A DNA stretch of 41,664 bases from Bacteroidales bacterium (GCA_019415705.1 DXYS01000096.1:57914-99577), one strand, 5' to 3'; counted from the stretch's first letter, positions 9,801 through 18,488 are shown. The notes: a model not told the origin generated them from the sequence alone. Made by a program: numbers and translations.

Positions 9801-11534
9801 GACGTTGAGGTCGGCATCGGCCTTCATGGTTTTTGAGAACGGGTCGTAACCGTGGCCTTTGGCGTCGAGGGTGGCAGTGACGCGCCCTACACCCAAAAGA
9901 GGCATGAATGTCATCACGGGGAATGAATCGGTCTTGACTGCGGCCTGATAGTCCTGACCGCGTGAGTTCCAGCGACCGTCCAACGCGATGGTGCCTCCGC
10001 CGGTAATGGCTTTGAGATTGCCCGAGACAGTGCCGGCAAGCATTTTTACGCGGCCGTTCAGGCTCATCGGCGGGATGTTGACAGACTTGGCCGTGGCCTT
10101 ATCCAAAAGGCTATTTTTGATGCCGGTGACATTGATGATATTGCCGCTGAGTGCCACGTCGCCTCCGAGAGCAGCCGGATCGGTGAGATTTGTCAGATAG
10201 CCTTTGGTCCTGAGATTTACGCAGCGGTTGACAGCCATGTCGAAATGGCGCAGCTCGAGACGGCTCATCGAGCCGTCGGCAAAGAGATTTATTTTTATGT
10301 CGTCGTTGGCCGGGAGGGTGAGCAGATAGGGTAGGAAGGCCGGGAACATTTTGCGCAGGTCATCGACGCCGACACCGCCCGTCACGTCTAATTTGACGGG
10401 CAGCTGAGGGTCGGCGGTGATGTTGCCCATACCCATGAGAGCGTTGAAATCGAGTTTGGTCACAGGCGTCGAGAGAGTGAAGTCGTCAAGGCGCATCGCA
10501 GCAGAGTCAAGTGAGAACGTTCCGGCGGCTTTGAGTCTCACACCGCAGCGCTCGACGCCGCTGACGTTGACCGGAAGGCGTAGGGTAGTTGCCTGATTAT
10601 AGAAATGACTGACGCCGAGGTCTACGGAGTCAAGTTCGATATAAGTGAAATCGAGCCCGGGCGCAGGGACGATGCCGCGTGTGGTGTAAAGCGCGCGTGA
10701 GTCTGCAAATCCAATCGAGTCTATCTCAATGGTCCAAGGTGCCGTGGCAGCTGCGGTATCAGTCGAAGCAACTACGGGCGTGGCGGCTATAGTGGCCGAG
10801 TCGGGGGCTATATAGGCGGCGTCAAGCGCTGTGCCTGTAAAACTGCGGAGCCTGATTTGCTGCGACTTCAGGTCAATCAGGCCGCTGTCAAGTGATGCGT
10901 GCGCGATAGATGCCCCCAAGGAGTCGATTGTCGGGAGCATTTTCATGCGATAGGTAAAGTTTTCGAGATTCAGCTGTCCGAGGCGTATGCTCATCGTTGT
11001 CGAGTCTGCCGGGGCGCTCTTTGCCGCTGTTGTGTCCGCGTTGAGTGTCATGTCGACGGAGCCTCCGGCGATAAGTCCGCGGCTTATGTCGATGTCCATG
11101 TCTTTCAGTCCCACTTTCACCGGTCCGATATCGAGCTGCGAGGCGTCGATGACCATATACATCGCCGAGTCGGGTGAGCCCATCGTGTAGCGTCCGTCGT
11201 CAAGCCTCAGCCGGTCGGCCTCGACACGGCCTGCCATAAGCGGCCGGATGGCTACGTCGGCGTCAAGATTTCCGGCTGCAATCAGTGTGTCGCCTTCATA
11301 AGCTACGCACAGACCGCCGAGGCTCAGCTCAAGCGGAAATCGCAGACTGAGACGGTCAAGACTCATCTCGACACCCGGACGCATGTTCATGCGCTCGATT
11401 ATCTTGGCCCGCAGCGACTCCTGCGTCCAAGGCGAATATAAGCCTATGATGACTCCGACCGTCAGGAGTATAAGGCCGAAGATTATGTAGCCCAGCACTT
11501 TGGCTGTTGTAGTGATTATCTTTTTGATTTTCAC
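6786..11534 (-). CDS. tamB: Translocation and assembly module protein TamB (AsmA-like, DUF490)
   Basis: TamB proteins are inner-membrane-anchored bridges with a long beta groove thought to carry phospholipids or assist outer-membrane assembly. The 1582-residue protein begins with a short basic stretch and one transmembrane helix (about residues 12-32), followed by a very long repetitive beta-rich periplasmic region full of Asp, Leu and Ser, as in the AsmA superfamily. The C-terminal 350-400 residues, including blocks such as NLLLYGIYTG and ISFEYFINRAHTMYIRIFRHTGYESI quoted in part, fit the DUF490/TamB_C domain. The partner gene tamL overlaps its 3' end. A consensus promoter at 11649-11679 probably drives tamB-tamL-xthA. 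Confidence 0.93.
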   Translation of the reverse strand: MKIKKIITTTAKVLGYIIFGLILLTVGVIIGLYSPWTQESLRAKIIERMNMRPGVEMSLDRLSLRFPLELSLGGLCVAYEGDTLIAAGNLDADVAIRPLMAGRVEADRLRLDDGRYTMGSPDSAMYMVIDASQLDIGPVKVGLKDMDIDISRGLIAGGSVDMTLNADTTAAKSAPADSTTMSIRLGQLNLENFTYRMKMLPTIDSLGASIAHASLDSGLIDLKSQQIRLRSFTGTALDAAYIAPDSATIAATPVVASTDTAAATAPWTIEIDSIGFADSRALYTTRGIVPAPGLDFTYIELDSVDLGVSHFYNQATTLRLPVNVSGVERCGVRLKAAGTFSLDSAAMRLDDFTLSTPVTKLDFNALMGMGNITADPQLPVKLDVTGGVGVDDLRKMFPAFLPYLLTLPANDDIKINLFADGSMSRLELRHFDMAVNRCVNLRTKGYLTNLTDPAALGGDVALSGNIINVTGIKNSLLDKATAKSVNIPPMSLNGRVKMLAGTVSGNLKAITGGGTIALDGRWNSRGQDYQAAVKTDSFPVMTFMPLLGVGRVTATLDAKGHGYDPFSKTMKADADLNVSLAQYGGYDYRDIKATIALAEGKARLQLNSDNPATKLQLMAEGNLDGKTYDWTVIADGNNIDLRAIRMSDVESLLSFNISGRAVMTPLTQDYDASLTVNDFNYHTQTSRIDLSNIDTHLSASDSLTRITIDNRDFHASLTSPNALDSLIADFGVLSDSLAVQLKDHKLDVGRLQAVSPRFELQADGGDNNFINDILSSSKTTIRSLSINAANDSIMHMSGRVLGLKTATTALDTITVGLKQHKSHLDLNAHIGNRPGTLDQWAQVDVKGILTDRRAGLRLTQHNIAGRMGFDLGVKAAIADSTLTLNIVPYTPVIGYKDWTVNDNNFISYNFPTKHIDASLDMKGADSRLQIYTEHVDGASEQEDLFIKLSDIHLAEWISFNPFMPQVKGDLSADIRLNRNPSGDINGKGAMSLEDFFYGKQRVASLKADFDVTTRPGGTLYATSDVYVDGAKTMTLAGALNDSTMTSPFNLDFSMIRFPLATVNPFMPVGTAKLSGVLNGQLKISGDSKAPILNGWLDFDSTAVRLAMTGTDYRFSEVKIPVVDNLVTFDNFAINGVNKNPLTVNGTVDLRSLSSPDIDLTLKADNMQIINNSRRAKGADLYGRAFISLDSHIRGNMSLLFVKAKLGIMPQTNVTYVMPEAVSAIRSYGNSDMVKFVNFADTTAVANADSISSESLAMVLDASLTIDNGSTIGVDLSSDGKNRVQLQSNGTLNFNMSPLQSDGRLTGRININDGYIRYSLPVISEKHFTFKNNSYVAFNGDMMNPTLSVHAVDVMKANVTQQGQNSRLVDFDVALNVTGTLNNMDVAFDLSTNDDATVQNELQSMSPDQRANQAMNLLLYGIYTGPGTKGDTSLGGNALYSFLESQINSWAAKTIKGVDLSFGINQYDRTVDGASSQTTSYSYQVSKSLFNDRIKIVVGGNYSTDANADENFSQNLINDISFEYFINRAHTMYIRIFRHTGYESILEGEITQTGVGFVYRRKLDRLSDMFKFRKAKKNAETEN

Positions 11535-11648
11535 GGGAGGTGATGAACTGTTTGATGGCTTTAAAACACTTTAAATAAAAACCATGTCGGTGCGATGTTT
11601 GTTTGGCCTTCTTTATAAAATTTCGGCAGATTAAGTTAACGCGAGCTG

Positions 11649-11679
11649 CAAATTTAAGAAATCACTTCTCATCGTCAAA
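11649..11679 (-). promoter_or_regulatory. Predicted sigma-ABfr promoter for tamB-tamL-xthA
   Basis: On the minus strand a TTTG (11676-11679) and TAAATTTG (11649-11656) are separated by 19 nt, an exact consensus match. The leader to the tamB ATG would be about 108 nt. Confidence 0.72.
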
Positions 11680-11705
11680 GCGTTGGCTGATTTAAGATAT
11701 AATTT

Positions 11706-11736
11706 TTTGAAAGTGTCAAAATAATATGTATTTTTG
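11706..11736 (+). promoter_or_regulatory. Predicted sigma-ABfr promoter for the lipoate ligase and glycine cleavage operon
   Basis: TTTG (11706-11709) and TATTTTTG (11729-11736) are separated by 19 nt. Transcription would begin near 11743, leaving a leader under 30 nt. That is too short for a glycine riboswitch. It lies back to back with the tamB promoter, with 26 nt between the two -33 boxes. Confidence 0.75.
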
Positions 11737-11770
11737 AGCATTAACTAATTAAGCCGATACAAACGGGTCA

Positions 11771-12763
11771 ATGATACATCTCAGACTACCCGACAATAGC
11801 CACCGGCGGCTGCCGTTCTATCTCGCCATGGAGGAATGGGCCGCCCGACGCCTGCCTGCCGCAGACTACTTTTTCACGTGGAGTGTATCGCCCACCGTAA
11901 TTTTCGGACGAAATCAGCGGCCTGATGTCGAGCTCGACCGCGAATATTGCCGTGCGCACGGCATACAGTTCTACCGCCGAAAGAGCGGCGGTGGATGTGT
12001 ATATGCCGACCTCGACAATATCATGCTCTCTTTTATCACGGCTTCGGCTGATGTAGAGTCTACATTTGCCCGTTACACGGCGGCTGTGACCGACATGCTG
12101 AGGCGCGCGGGAGTTGATGCACATGCCACCGGCCGCAACGACATAGTCATAGACGGCCGCAAGGTCTCGGGCGCGGCATTTTACCGTCTGCCCGGGCGCA
12201 GTATCGTACACTCTACCATGCTTTATTCGACCGATGTCGAGCACATGTCGCGTGCAATCACGCCTTCCCGCTCAAAACTTGCATGCAAGGGAGTCAGCTC
12301 GGTCGAGTCTCACATCACCACTCTGTCGCGTTATTTAGACATGGACATCGAGAGTTTAGAGCGTTTCATCAGCAATACTCTCTGTGACAGCGTGATGCTG
12401 CTGAGTGCCGACAATGTGCGCGAGATTGAGCAGATAGAGCGACCTTATTATGACACGGCGTGGATTGAAGGACGACGTCGTCAGGGTACTATCACCCGCA
12501 CGCGGCGCGTTGACGGAGTGGGCGAATTGGCGTTTGAGCTCGGATTTGACCGGGACCGCCGCATAGCAAGCATAAATCTGACGGGCGACTTCTTCCTGAC
12601 GGGCGATCTCGACGGTTTGCTTGACAGGCTGAAAGGCTGTGCGACTGACCGTGACAGCCTGTCGCGTGCATTGGCTGACTGCCGCGTACATGATGTTATA
12701 CGCGGATTGAACCGAGACACTCTTGCAGGCTTACTTGCCGAAGTCGCAGCCGAGCCAATATGA
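11771..12763 (+). CDS. lplA: Lipoate--protein ligase
   Basis: LplA-type ligases activate lipoate with ATP and attach it to a lysine on carrier proteins such as GcvH and the E2 subunits of 2-oxoacid dehydrogenases. The 330-residue length is close to E. coli LplA. The signature RRKSGGG (69-75) and the GRNDIVIDGRKVSGAA block with the catalytic Lys131 are intact, and the LACKGVSSVES block that follows is also typical. The small C-terminal domain appears present. It is the first gene of the glycine cleavage operon, 29 nt before gcvT, so GcvH is its most likely substrate. There is no lipA or lipB in the window, so I cannot tell whether the cell also makes lipoate. Confidence 0.9.
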   Translation: MIHLRLPDNSHRRLPFYLAMEEWAARRLPAADYFFTWSVSPTVIFGRNQRPDVELDREYCRAHGIQFYRRKSGGGCVYADLDNIMLSFITASADVESTFARYTAAVTDMLRRAGVDAHATGRNDIVIDGRKVSGAAFYRLPGRSIVHSTMLYSTDVEHMSRAITPSRSKLACKGVSSVESHITTLSRYLDMDIESLERFISNTLCDSVMLLSADNVREIEQIERPYYDTAWIEGRRRQGTITRTRRVDGVGELAFELGFDRDRRIASINLTGDFFLTGDLDGLLDRLKGCATDRDSLSRALADCRVHDVIRGLNRDTLAGLLAEVAAEPI

Positions 12764-12792
12764 TATAAAGTCATTTTACTATATACCTTACC

Positions 12793-13899
12793 ATGGAACA
12801 ATCACTTAAGAAAACCTGCCTTCACAGTCGTCACGTCGCTCTCGGGGCCACGATGGTGCCATTCGGCGGCTTTGATATGCCCATAGAGTATGAGGGCATC
12901 GAGCCTGAGCACCGCGCCGTGCGCACGGCTTGCGGCGTCTTTGATGTCTCACACATGGGCGAGGTCGCTGTCAGCGGCCCGGACGCGCAGAAATTTGTCA
13001 ACCGGATTTTTACCAACGATGTCTCTGTCATCGAGGACGGCCGCATACTCTACGGAATGATGCTACGCGAGGACGGCGGCACGGTCGACGACCTTTTGGT
13101 CTATCGCATTGCTCACAATGACTATCTGCTCGTAATCAACGCCTCAAACATCGACAAGGATGTGGCGTGGATTACCGCTCAAGCCGCAGGATTCAATGTC
13201 AGCGTCGAGGACTGTTCGGAGCAATGGGCCGAGGTCGCCGTGCAAGGCCCGGAGGCCGAGTGTGTGATGCGCGACGTGCTTGCCATCGACGCCTCTGACT
13301 TGGCGTTTTACACATTTAAATGTGTCATTGACCGCGACGACGCCGACTCGCAGCTGCTTGTGAGCCGCACGGGCTACACGGGCGAGGACGGTTTCGAGAT
13401 TTACGGTTCTCACGAGGCTATCGACCGCATCTGGCAGCGTCTGATGGCTGCCGGAGTCACGCCCTGCGGACTCGGATGCCGTGACACGCTGCGCTTTGAG
13501 GCCGGACTGCCTCTCTACGGCAATGAACTCGACGATAGCACGTCGCCTGTCGAAGCCGGACTGTCGATGTTTGTCAAGTTTGATAAGGATGATTTCATCG
13601 GACGCGAGGCTGTGGCTGCACAAAAGGCCGAGGGCGTGCGTTATAAGGTCGTGGGCCTTGAGATTGACGGCCGAGCCATCGCTCGCCACGGTTATGAGGT
13701 GCTCGATATGGACGGCAATCAGGTCGGCACGATTACCACAGGCTATCATTCGATTACGCTCGACCGCAACATCGCCATGGCCAAGGTGATTGCCTCATCG
13801 GCCGCTCTCGGCACAGAGCTGCAGGTGCGTGTGCGCCGCAAACTTTTCCCGGCACGCGTCATTAAAAAACGTTTTTACATACCTAACTATAAAAAATAG
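12793..13899 (+). CDS. gcvT: Glycine cleavage system T protein (aminomethyltransferase)
   Basis: GcvT moves the aminomethyl carbon from lipoylated GcvH to tetrahydrofolate, giving 5,10-methylene-THF and ammonia. The 368-residue product has the family's usual length and motifs: the N-terminal GFDMPIEYEG block, GVFDVSHMGE, FVNRIFTND, the tetrahydrofolate-site region with SRTGYTGEDGFEIY, GCRDTLRFEAGLPLYG, and a C-terminal barrel domain with GTITTGYHS. It follows lplA by 29 nt and precedes gcvH by 23 nt. Confidence 0.97.
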   Translation: MEQSLKKTCLHSRHVALGATMVPFGGFDMPIEYEGIEPEHRAVRTACGVFDVSHMGEVAVSGPDAQKFVNRIFTNDVSVIEDGRILYGMMLREDGGTVDDLLVYRIAHNDYLLVINASNIDKDVAWITAQAAGFNVSVEDCSEQWAEVAVQGPEAECVMRDVLAIDASDLAFYTFKCVIDRDDADSQLLVSRTGYTGEDGFEIYGSHEAIDRIWQRLMAAGVTPCGLGCRDTLRFEAGLPLYGNELDDSTSPVEAGLSMFVKFDKDDFIGREAVAAQKAEGVRYKVVGLEIDGRAIARHGYEVLDMDGNQVGTITTGYHSITLDRNIAMAKVIASSAALGTELQVRVRRKLFPARVIKKRFYIPNYKK

Positions 13900-13922
13900 C
13901 CTACTCTAAAAACTTTATTACC

Positions 13923-14294
13923 ATGCTTTACTATCTTCCTTCACATGAATATGCCCGTGTAGAGGGCAACATCGCCTATATCGGTATCTCTGAATTTGCA
14001 GCGCGCCAGCTCGGCAACGTCGTCTATGTCGACATGCCCGAAGACGGCGACGACGTGGTCAAAGGAGAGGAATTCGGTGCCATCGAGAGCGTCAAGGCAG
14101 CATCTGACCTTTATTCGCCTGTCAGCGGCGCTGTGGTCGAGGTCAACGAACACCTCATCGACAACCCGCGTCTGGTCAGTGACGATCCTATGACCAATTG
14201 GATTATCAAGGTCGAGATGTCAGACCCTGCCGAGTTAGAGAGTCTGCTCAGCCCAGAAGATTACGCAAAACTCTGCGAGTCAGAGAAACATTGA
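13923..14294 (+). CDS. gcvH: Glycine cleavage system H protein (lipoyl carrier)
   Basis: GcvH is the swinging-arm carrier of the glycine cleavage complex; its lipoyl group shuttles the aminomethyl intermediate between GcvP, GcvT and Lpd. The 123-residue product is typical. The lipoylation motif is clear, GAIESVKAASDLYSP, with Lys58 as the modified residue, followed by the usual SGAVVEVN and the C-terminal NWIIKVE. The lipoate ligase at the head of the operon is the probable modifying enzyme. Confidence 0.98.
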   Translation: MLYYLPSHEYARVEGNIAYIGISEFAARQLGNVVYVDMPEDGDDVVKGEEFGAIESVKAASDLYSPVSGAVVEVNEHLIDNPRLVSDDPMTNWIIKVEMSDPAELESLLSPEDYAKLCESEKH

Positions 14295-14300
14295 CGCCCT

Positions 14301-15638
14301 ATGGCACACAGATATTTCCCTCATACGCCTGATGATGTCGACAAGATGCTCGAGCGCTGTGGCGCACGCACGCTTGACGACCTCTACAGCGACGTCGACC
14401 CGTCACTGAGGCTCAAAAAGCCCTATGATCTGCCCGGTCCGCTTAGCGAGCCGGAGCTGAGACGTTTTTTCGACGGTCTTGATGCCGAAAACCGCACGCT
14501 GACCTGCTTTGCCGGAGGCGGTTACTATGACCACTATACTCCGGCCGCGGTCAACGCCATACTCGCTCGCTCGGAGTTTCTGACGGCATATACGCCTTAT
14601 CAGCCTGAGATTTCGCAGGGTACGTTGCAGTATATCTTTGAGTACCAGTCGATGATGTGCGAGCTTACCGGCATGGATGTCAGCAATGCCTCGATGTATG
14701 ACGGTGCTACGGCGACCGCCGAGGCCATGCTGATGGCTGTCAACAGCGCACGCCGTAAAAACCGAGTGCTGATTTCGGCGACCGTCAATCCGGCCGTGGC
14801 CTTTGTCTGCACTACATATGCCCGCTATCACGGCATAGCCTTAGAGGTGATTCCAGACCATAACGGCGTCACCGATCGCGCCGAGTTCGAGGCCATGATG
14901 GGCGCAGGAGATGTGGCCGGTGTAATTGTAGGCTATCCCAACTATTACGGCATAGTCGAGGATTACGACGGCTTCGCCGACATCTGCCACTCGGCCAAAG
15001 CGCTGTTTATTATGAACTGTCGGGCGTCGACTCTCGGCGTGCTGCGTACACCGGCATCTTTAGGCGCCGACATAGTTTGCGGCGACGCCCAGTCGCTCGG
15101 TATGCCACTTAACTACGGCGGTCCTTATCTCGGTTACATGTGTACGACCAAGGCGCTTATACGCAAGATGCCGGGACGCATCGTCGGAGCTACCACCGAC
15201 GATCGAGGCCAACGTGTATTCGTGCTGACTTTACAGGCGCGCGAGCAGCACATACGCCGCGAGAAGGCCACGTCAAACATCTGCTCTAACCAAGGTCTGA
15301 TGGCGCTCCATACGGCCGTCTACCTGTCGTTGCTCGGCGCCGGCGGTCTGCGCGAGGTCAACGAGCTCGGCTACGGCGGCCTCCGCTATCTCACCGAGCG
15401 CATGGCTGAAACCGGCGTGATGAAGGTCAAACATCCTGACAAGCCGTTTATTAACGAATGTCTGATGGAGATTGCCGACGGATATACCGCCGACCGTATT
15501 ATCGAAACCGCCGCCGCCGAGGGCATACTTGCCGGCGTCAAGGTCGACGAGCATCAGCTCCTTGTGGCCGTCACCGAGCAGCAGTCTAAGGCCGACATAG
15601 ACCGTTATGTTTCAATCGTAAAAAATATGCAGCCATGA
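14301..15638 (+). CDS. gcvPA: Glycine dehydrogenase (decarboxylating) subunit 1
   Basis: GcvPA and GcvPB together form the PLP-dependent P protein, which decarboxylates glycine and passes the aminomethyl group to GcvH. This 445-residue N-terminal half starts MAHRYFPHTPDDVDKML, the usual opening of the split form, and contains FAGGGYYDHY, TPYQPEISQGTLQ, SMYDGATATAEA and LQAREQHIRREKATSNIC. E. coli instead has one fused P protein of about 957 residues. The start lies 6 nt after gcvH, and the 3' end overlaps gcvPB by 4 nt (ATGA). Confidence 0.97.
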   Translation: MAHRYFPHTPDDVDKMLERCGARTLDDLYSDVDPSLRLKKPYDLPGPLSEPELRRFFDGLDAENRTLTCFAGGGYYDHYTPAAVNAILARSEFLTAYTPYQPEISQGTLQYIFEYQSMMCELTGMDVSNASMYDGATATAEAMLMAVNSARRKNRVLISATVNPAVAFVCTTYARYHGIALEVIPDHNGVTDRAEFEAMMGAGDVAGVIVGYPNYYGIVEDYDGFADICHSAKALFIMNCRASTLGVLRTPASLGADIVCGDAQSLGMPLNYGGPYLGYMCTTKALIRKMPGRIVGATTDDRGQRVFVLTLQAREQHIRREKATSNICSNQGLMALHTAVYLSLLGAGGLREVNELGYGGLRYLTERMAETGVMKVKHPDKPFINECLMEIADGYTADRIIETAAAEGILAGVKVDEHQLLVAVTEQQSKADIDRYVSIVKNMQP

Positions 15639-17110
15639 ACCGCAAACTATATGACAAACTGATATTCGAGCTCTCTGAGCCCGGACGCTGCGGCTACGCG
15701 CTGCCTCAAAACGATTACGCACATCATCTTGACGAGCTTCCTGCCGCGATATTGCGCGACAAGGCTCCCGAGCTGCCCGAGGTCGACGAGCCGACCGTGG
15801 TCAGACACTACACCAACTCGTCGACCAACAATTTCGGCGTCGACACGGGTTTCTATCCCCTCGGCTCGTGCACGATGAAGTATAATCCCAAAATCAACGA
15901 CGAGTTGGCTGCAGACCCGCGCATAGCCCGTTTGCACCCGCTGCAGCCGGTTTCGACCGTGCAGGGCGCTCTTGCCGTCTACTGGCAACTGCAGTCTGCG
16001 CTCAGCGAGATTGGCGGCATGTCGCGCTTTACGCTCAATCCTTTTGCCGGAGCTCACGGCGAACTGACAGGTCTGCTTGTCATACGCGCCTATCATGCCT
16101 CGCGCGACGATTTCGGCCGACGCACGGTAATCGTGCCTGATTCGGCACACGGCACAAACCCGGCCAGTGCAGCCGTTGCAGGTTTCAACATTGTCGAGGT
16201 CAAGAGTCTCGCCGACGGAACTATCGATATCGACGACCTCGCGTCGAAACTTGACGACAGTGTGGCTGCGGTCATGATGACCAATCCCAATACGGTCGGC
16301 ATGTTTGAGAAACATATCCCCGAGATTGCGCGTATGGTCCACGAGGCCGGCGCATTGCTATATTACGACGGGGCCAACCTCAACCCGATGCTCGGCGTAG
16401 CCCGTCCGGGCGACATGGGCTTTGATGTCATGCACATAAACTTGCACAAGACTTTCTCGACGCCTCACGGCGGAGGCGGTCCCGGCGCAGGTCCGGTCGG
16501 CGTGCGCAAAGGCCTCGAGCGTTTTCTGCCTAATCCTCAGGTTGTCAAGACCGACGACGGACGTTACGATGTCATCTTCGATGACGCTTCGCTCGGCCGC
16601 ATCTCGGGCTGGTTAGGCAACTTCACGGTCATTGTGCGTGCGCTTGCCTACATCCTCACCCTCGGGCCGAAAGCGTTGGCCGAGGTCGGTCCGCTGGCTA
16701 CGCTTAACGCCAACTATGTAATGCACTCGCTGAGTGATGTCTACGAACTGCCCATCCCCGGGCCGTGCAAGCATGAGTTTGTCTTCGACGGCCTGAAGGA
16801 TAAATCGACCGGCGTGACGACATTAAATGTTGCCAAACGCCTGTTAGACTTCGGTTTCCACGCTCCGACTATCTATTTCCCGCTGCTCTTCCACGAGTCG
16901 CTGATGATAGAGCCGACCGAAACCGAGAGTCGTCGCACGCTTGACAGTTTCATCGACGTGATGCGTCGCATCGCCCGCGAGGCAGCCGAGACACCTGATG
17001 AGGTCAAGTCTGCCCCTCACGAGACGCCCGTGTCGCATCCCGATGATACGGAGGCGGCTTTGCATCCCATTGTAAAGTATAAGGATTTATGCAACAAAGA
17101 GATATCATAA
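15635..17110 (+). CDS. gcvPB: Glycine dehydrogenase (decarboxylating) subunit 2
   Basis: C-terminal, PLP-binding half of the split P protein, 491 residues. Visible motifs are GFYPLGSCTMKYNPK, FAGAHGELTG, VPDSAHGTNPASA, MTNPNTVGMFE, YYDGANLN and MHINLHKTFSTPHGGG; Lys272 in the last forms the Schiff base with PLP. The glycine-rich loop after it is intact. The C-terminal extension (HPDDTEAALHPIVKYKDL) is usual for the subunit-2 form. Its end overlaps the lpdA start by 22 nt. Confidence 0.97.
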   Translation: MNRKLYDKLIFELSEPGRCGYALPQNDYAHHLDELPAAILRDKAPELPEVDEPTVVRHYTNSSTNNFGVDTGFYPLGSCTMKYNPKINDELAADPRIARLHPLQPVSTVQGALAVYWQLQSALSEIGGMSRFTLNPFAGAHGELTGLLVIRAYHASRDDFGRRTVIVPDSAHGTNPASAAVAGFNIVEVKSLADGTIDIDDLASKLDDSVAAVMMTNPNTVGMFEKHIPEIARMVHEAGALLYYDGANLNPMLGVARPGDMGFDVMHINLHKTFSTPHGGGGPGAGPVGVRKGLERFLPNPQVVKTDDGRYDVIFDDASLGRISGWLGNFTVIVRALAYILTLGPKALAEVGPLATLNANYVMHSLSDVYELPIPGPCKHEFVFDGLKDKSTGVTTLNVAKRLLDFGFHAPTIYFPLLFHESLMIEPTETESRRTLDSFIDVMRRIAREAAETPDEVKSAPHETPVSHPDDTEAALHPIVKYKDLCNKEIS

Positions 17111-18426
17111 TCATAGGCGGAGGTCCCGGCGGCTATGAGATAGCCGCCGAGCTTGCCGCCAAGGGCCGTCGTGTTACACTTTTCGAGCGCGACAGACTCG
17201 GCGGTACCTGTCTCAATCGCGGCTGCATCCCTACGAAATGTCTTGCGGCGTCGGCGTCGACAGCGTTGCGTGTAAAGGAGGCGTCAAAATTCGGCATCAA
17301 TATTGGCGGCGATGCAGTGACTGTCGATTACGCATCCATAGCCGCACGTATCAACGATGTGACGGCTGCTTTGCGCGAAGGTGTGACATCAATGCTTTCG
17401 CAGGTCGAGGTCATCAATGCCGAAGCCTCGCTGCGTCCGGGTCCGGTCATCGAGGCCGCCGGCGAGGAGTATAGGGCCTCAATGAATATCATCGCCACCG
17501 GCTCGGCTCCGGCCAAGCTTGACATCCCGGGTGCAAATCTCGCGCTTACGAGTGACGAATTTCTGCAGCTTGATTCCGTGCCGCAGCGCGTCGCCGTCAT
17601 CGGCGGCGGGGTCATTGGCTTGGAGTTCGCGTCGGCGCTCGCTGCGTTGGGTCGCGACGTGACGGTGATAGAGTTTTGCAAGGAGGTCCTGCCGCCGTTT
17701 GACGCCGACATGGCCAAGCGTCTGCGCATGGCGCTGACACGGCGCGGCATCAAGTTCCTGACCGGTGCGGCCGTGCGCGCCATCGAGTCGGGTATGCGTG
17801 TTGTCTATGAGGGCAAACGCGGCCGTGACGCGGTCGACTGCGACATGGTGCTGATGGCTGTCGGGCGTCGCCCTGTCGTGCCGCGCGGTGCGGTCGATGC
17901 AGGCATAGAGCTTGACGGACGCGGATTCATCAAGGTCAACGAATTGATGCAGACTTCGGTCGACACCGTCTATGCTGTCGGCGACGTCAACGGTCTGTGC
18001 ATGCTCGCCCATGCCGCAGCCGCACAGGCGCGTCGTGCCTGCGGCTCTGATGTCAACCTCGACATTATACCGTCGGCTGTCTTCACAGAGCCTGAGGCTG
18101 CGATGGTCGGACTGACCGAGGCACAGGCCCGCGAGCGCGACTATGATGTGGTCATCGGGCGTGCGTCGTTCGCATCAAACGGCAAGGCTCTCGCAATGGG
18201 CGAGGCTGACGGCACCGTCAAGATGGTTTTTGCCCGCGACAGCGGCTTTATGTTGGGCTGCCATGTTATCGGTCCGCATGCCTCTGACCTTGTGGCAGAG
18301 GCCGCAGCGGCCATGTTCGGCATGCTGACCATGGAAGAAATCGCCGACGAACTCGTCCACTCACATCCGACCCTCTCTGAAGTCCTTCAGACCGCCGCCC
18401 GCAACGCTTTGGCGACTGCAAGATAA
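17089..18426 (+). CDS. lpdA: Dihydrolipoyl dehydrogenase (L protein, E3)
   Basis: FAD-dependent disulfide oxidoreductase that reoxidises dihydrolipoyl-GcvH and reduces NAD+. The 445-residue product has the N-terminal FAD site IIGGGPGGYEIA, the redox disulfide GGTCLNRGCIPTK (Cys41, Cys46), the NAD-binding VIGGGVIGLEFA, the second FAD motif with VYAVGDVNG, and the C-terminal active-site HSHPTLSE, so every catalytic element is present. The ATG at 17089 overlaps gcvPB. Its last codons (ARNALATAR, stop) are the left copy of a 19-bp direct repeat whose right copy at 20257 encodes ARNALATK, stop. The present 3' end may therefore derive from the insertion event. Confidence 0.96.
   Translation: MQQRDIIIIGGGPGGYEIAAELAAKGRRVTLFERDRLGGTCLNRGCIPTKCLAASASTALRVKEASKFGINIGGDAVTVDYASIAARINDVTAALREGVTSMLSQVEVINAEASLRPGPVIEAAGEEYRASMNIIATGSAPAKLDIPGANLALTSDEFLQLDSVPQRVAVIGGGVIGLEFASALAALGRDVTVIEFCKEVLPPFDADMAKRLRMALTRRGIKFLTGAAVRAIESGMRVVYEGKRGRDAVDCDMVLMAVGRRPVVPRGAVDAGIELDGRGFIKVNELMQTSVDTVYAVGDVNGLCMLAHAAAAQARRACGSDVNLDIIPSAVFTEPEAAMVGLTEAQARERDYDVVIGRASFASNGKALAMGEADGTVKMVFARDSGFMLGCHVIGPHASDLVAEAAAAMFGMLTMEEIADELVHSHPTLSEVLQTAARNALATAR
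18395..18413 (+). repeat. Left copy of a 19-bp direct repeat (inside the lpdA 3' end)
   Basis: CCGCCCGCAACGCTTTGGC occurs here and again, without mismatch, at 20257-20275. Similarity continues weakly past the repeat (CAAGATAAAA here, CAAAATAAAA there). Together the copies bracket the AT-rich toxin-antitoxin segment like attachment-site halves. Confidence 0.85.
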
Positions 18427-18429
18427 AAC

Positions 18430-18488
18430 TAAGGTCTTTAAGGTCGAATTTAGTAGTTTTTGACCTTAAAGACCTTAATTATTTTTCT
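18430..18488 (+). terminator. Terminator of the glycine cleavage operon
   Basis: A perfect 16-bp inverted repeat (18430-18445 with 18462-18477) and a 16-nt loop begin 4 nt after the lpdA stop. ATTATTTTTCTC follows on the plus strand. The arms are themselves built from two AAGGTC units. Confidence 0.85.

Noticed and set aside
11737..11770. Glycine riboswitch before the glycine cleavage operon
   Set aside because: The leader downstream of the promoter is under 30 nt and has no aptamer-like structure.
15647..16342. Minus-strand ORF of 231 codons inside gcvPB
   Set aside because: The opposite strand encodes every conserved motif of GcvPB; the ORF arises from high-GC codon structure.
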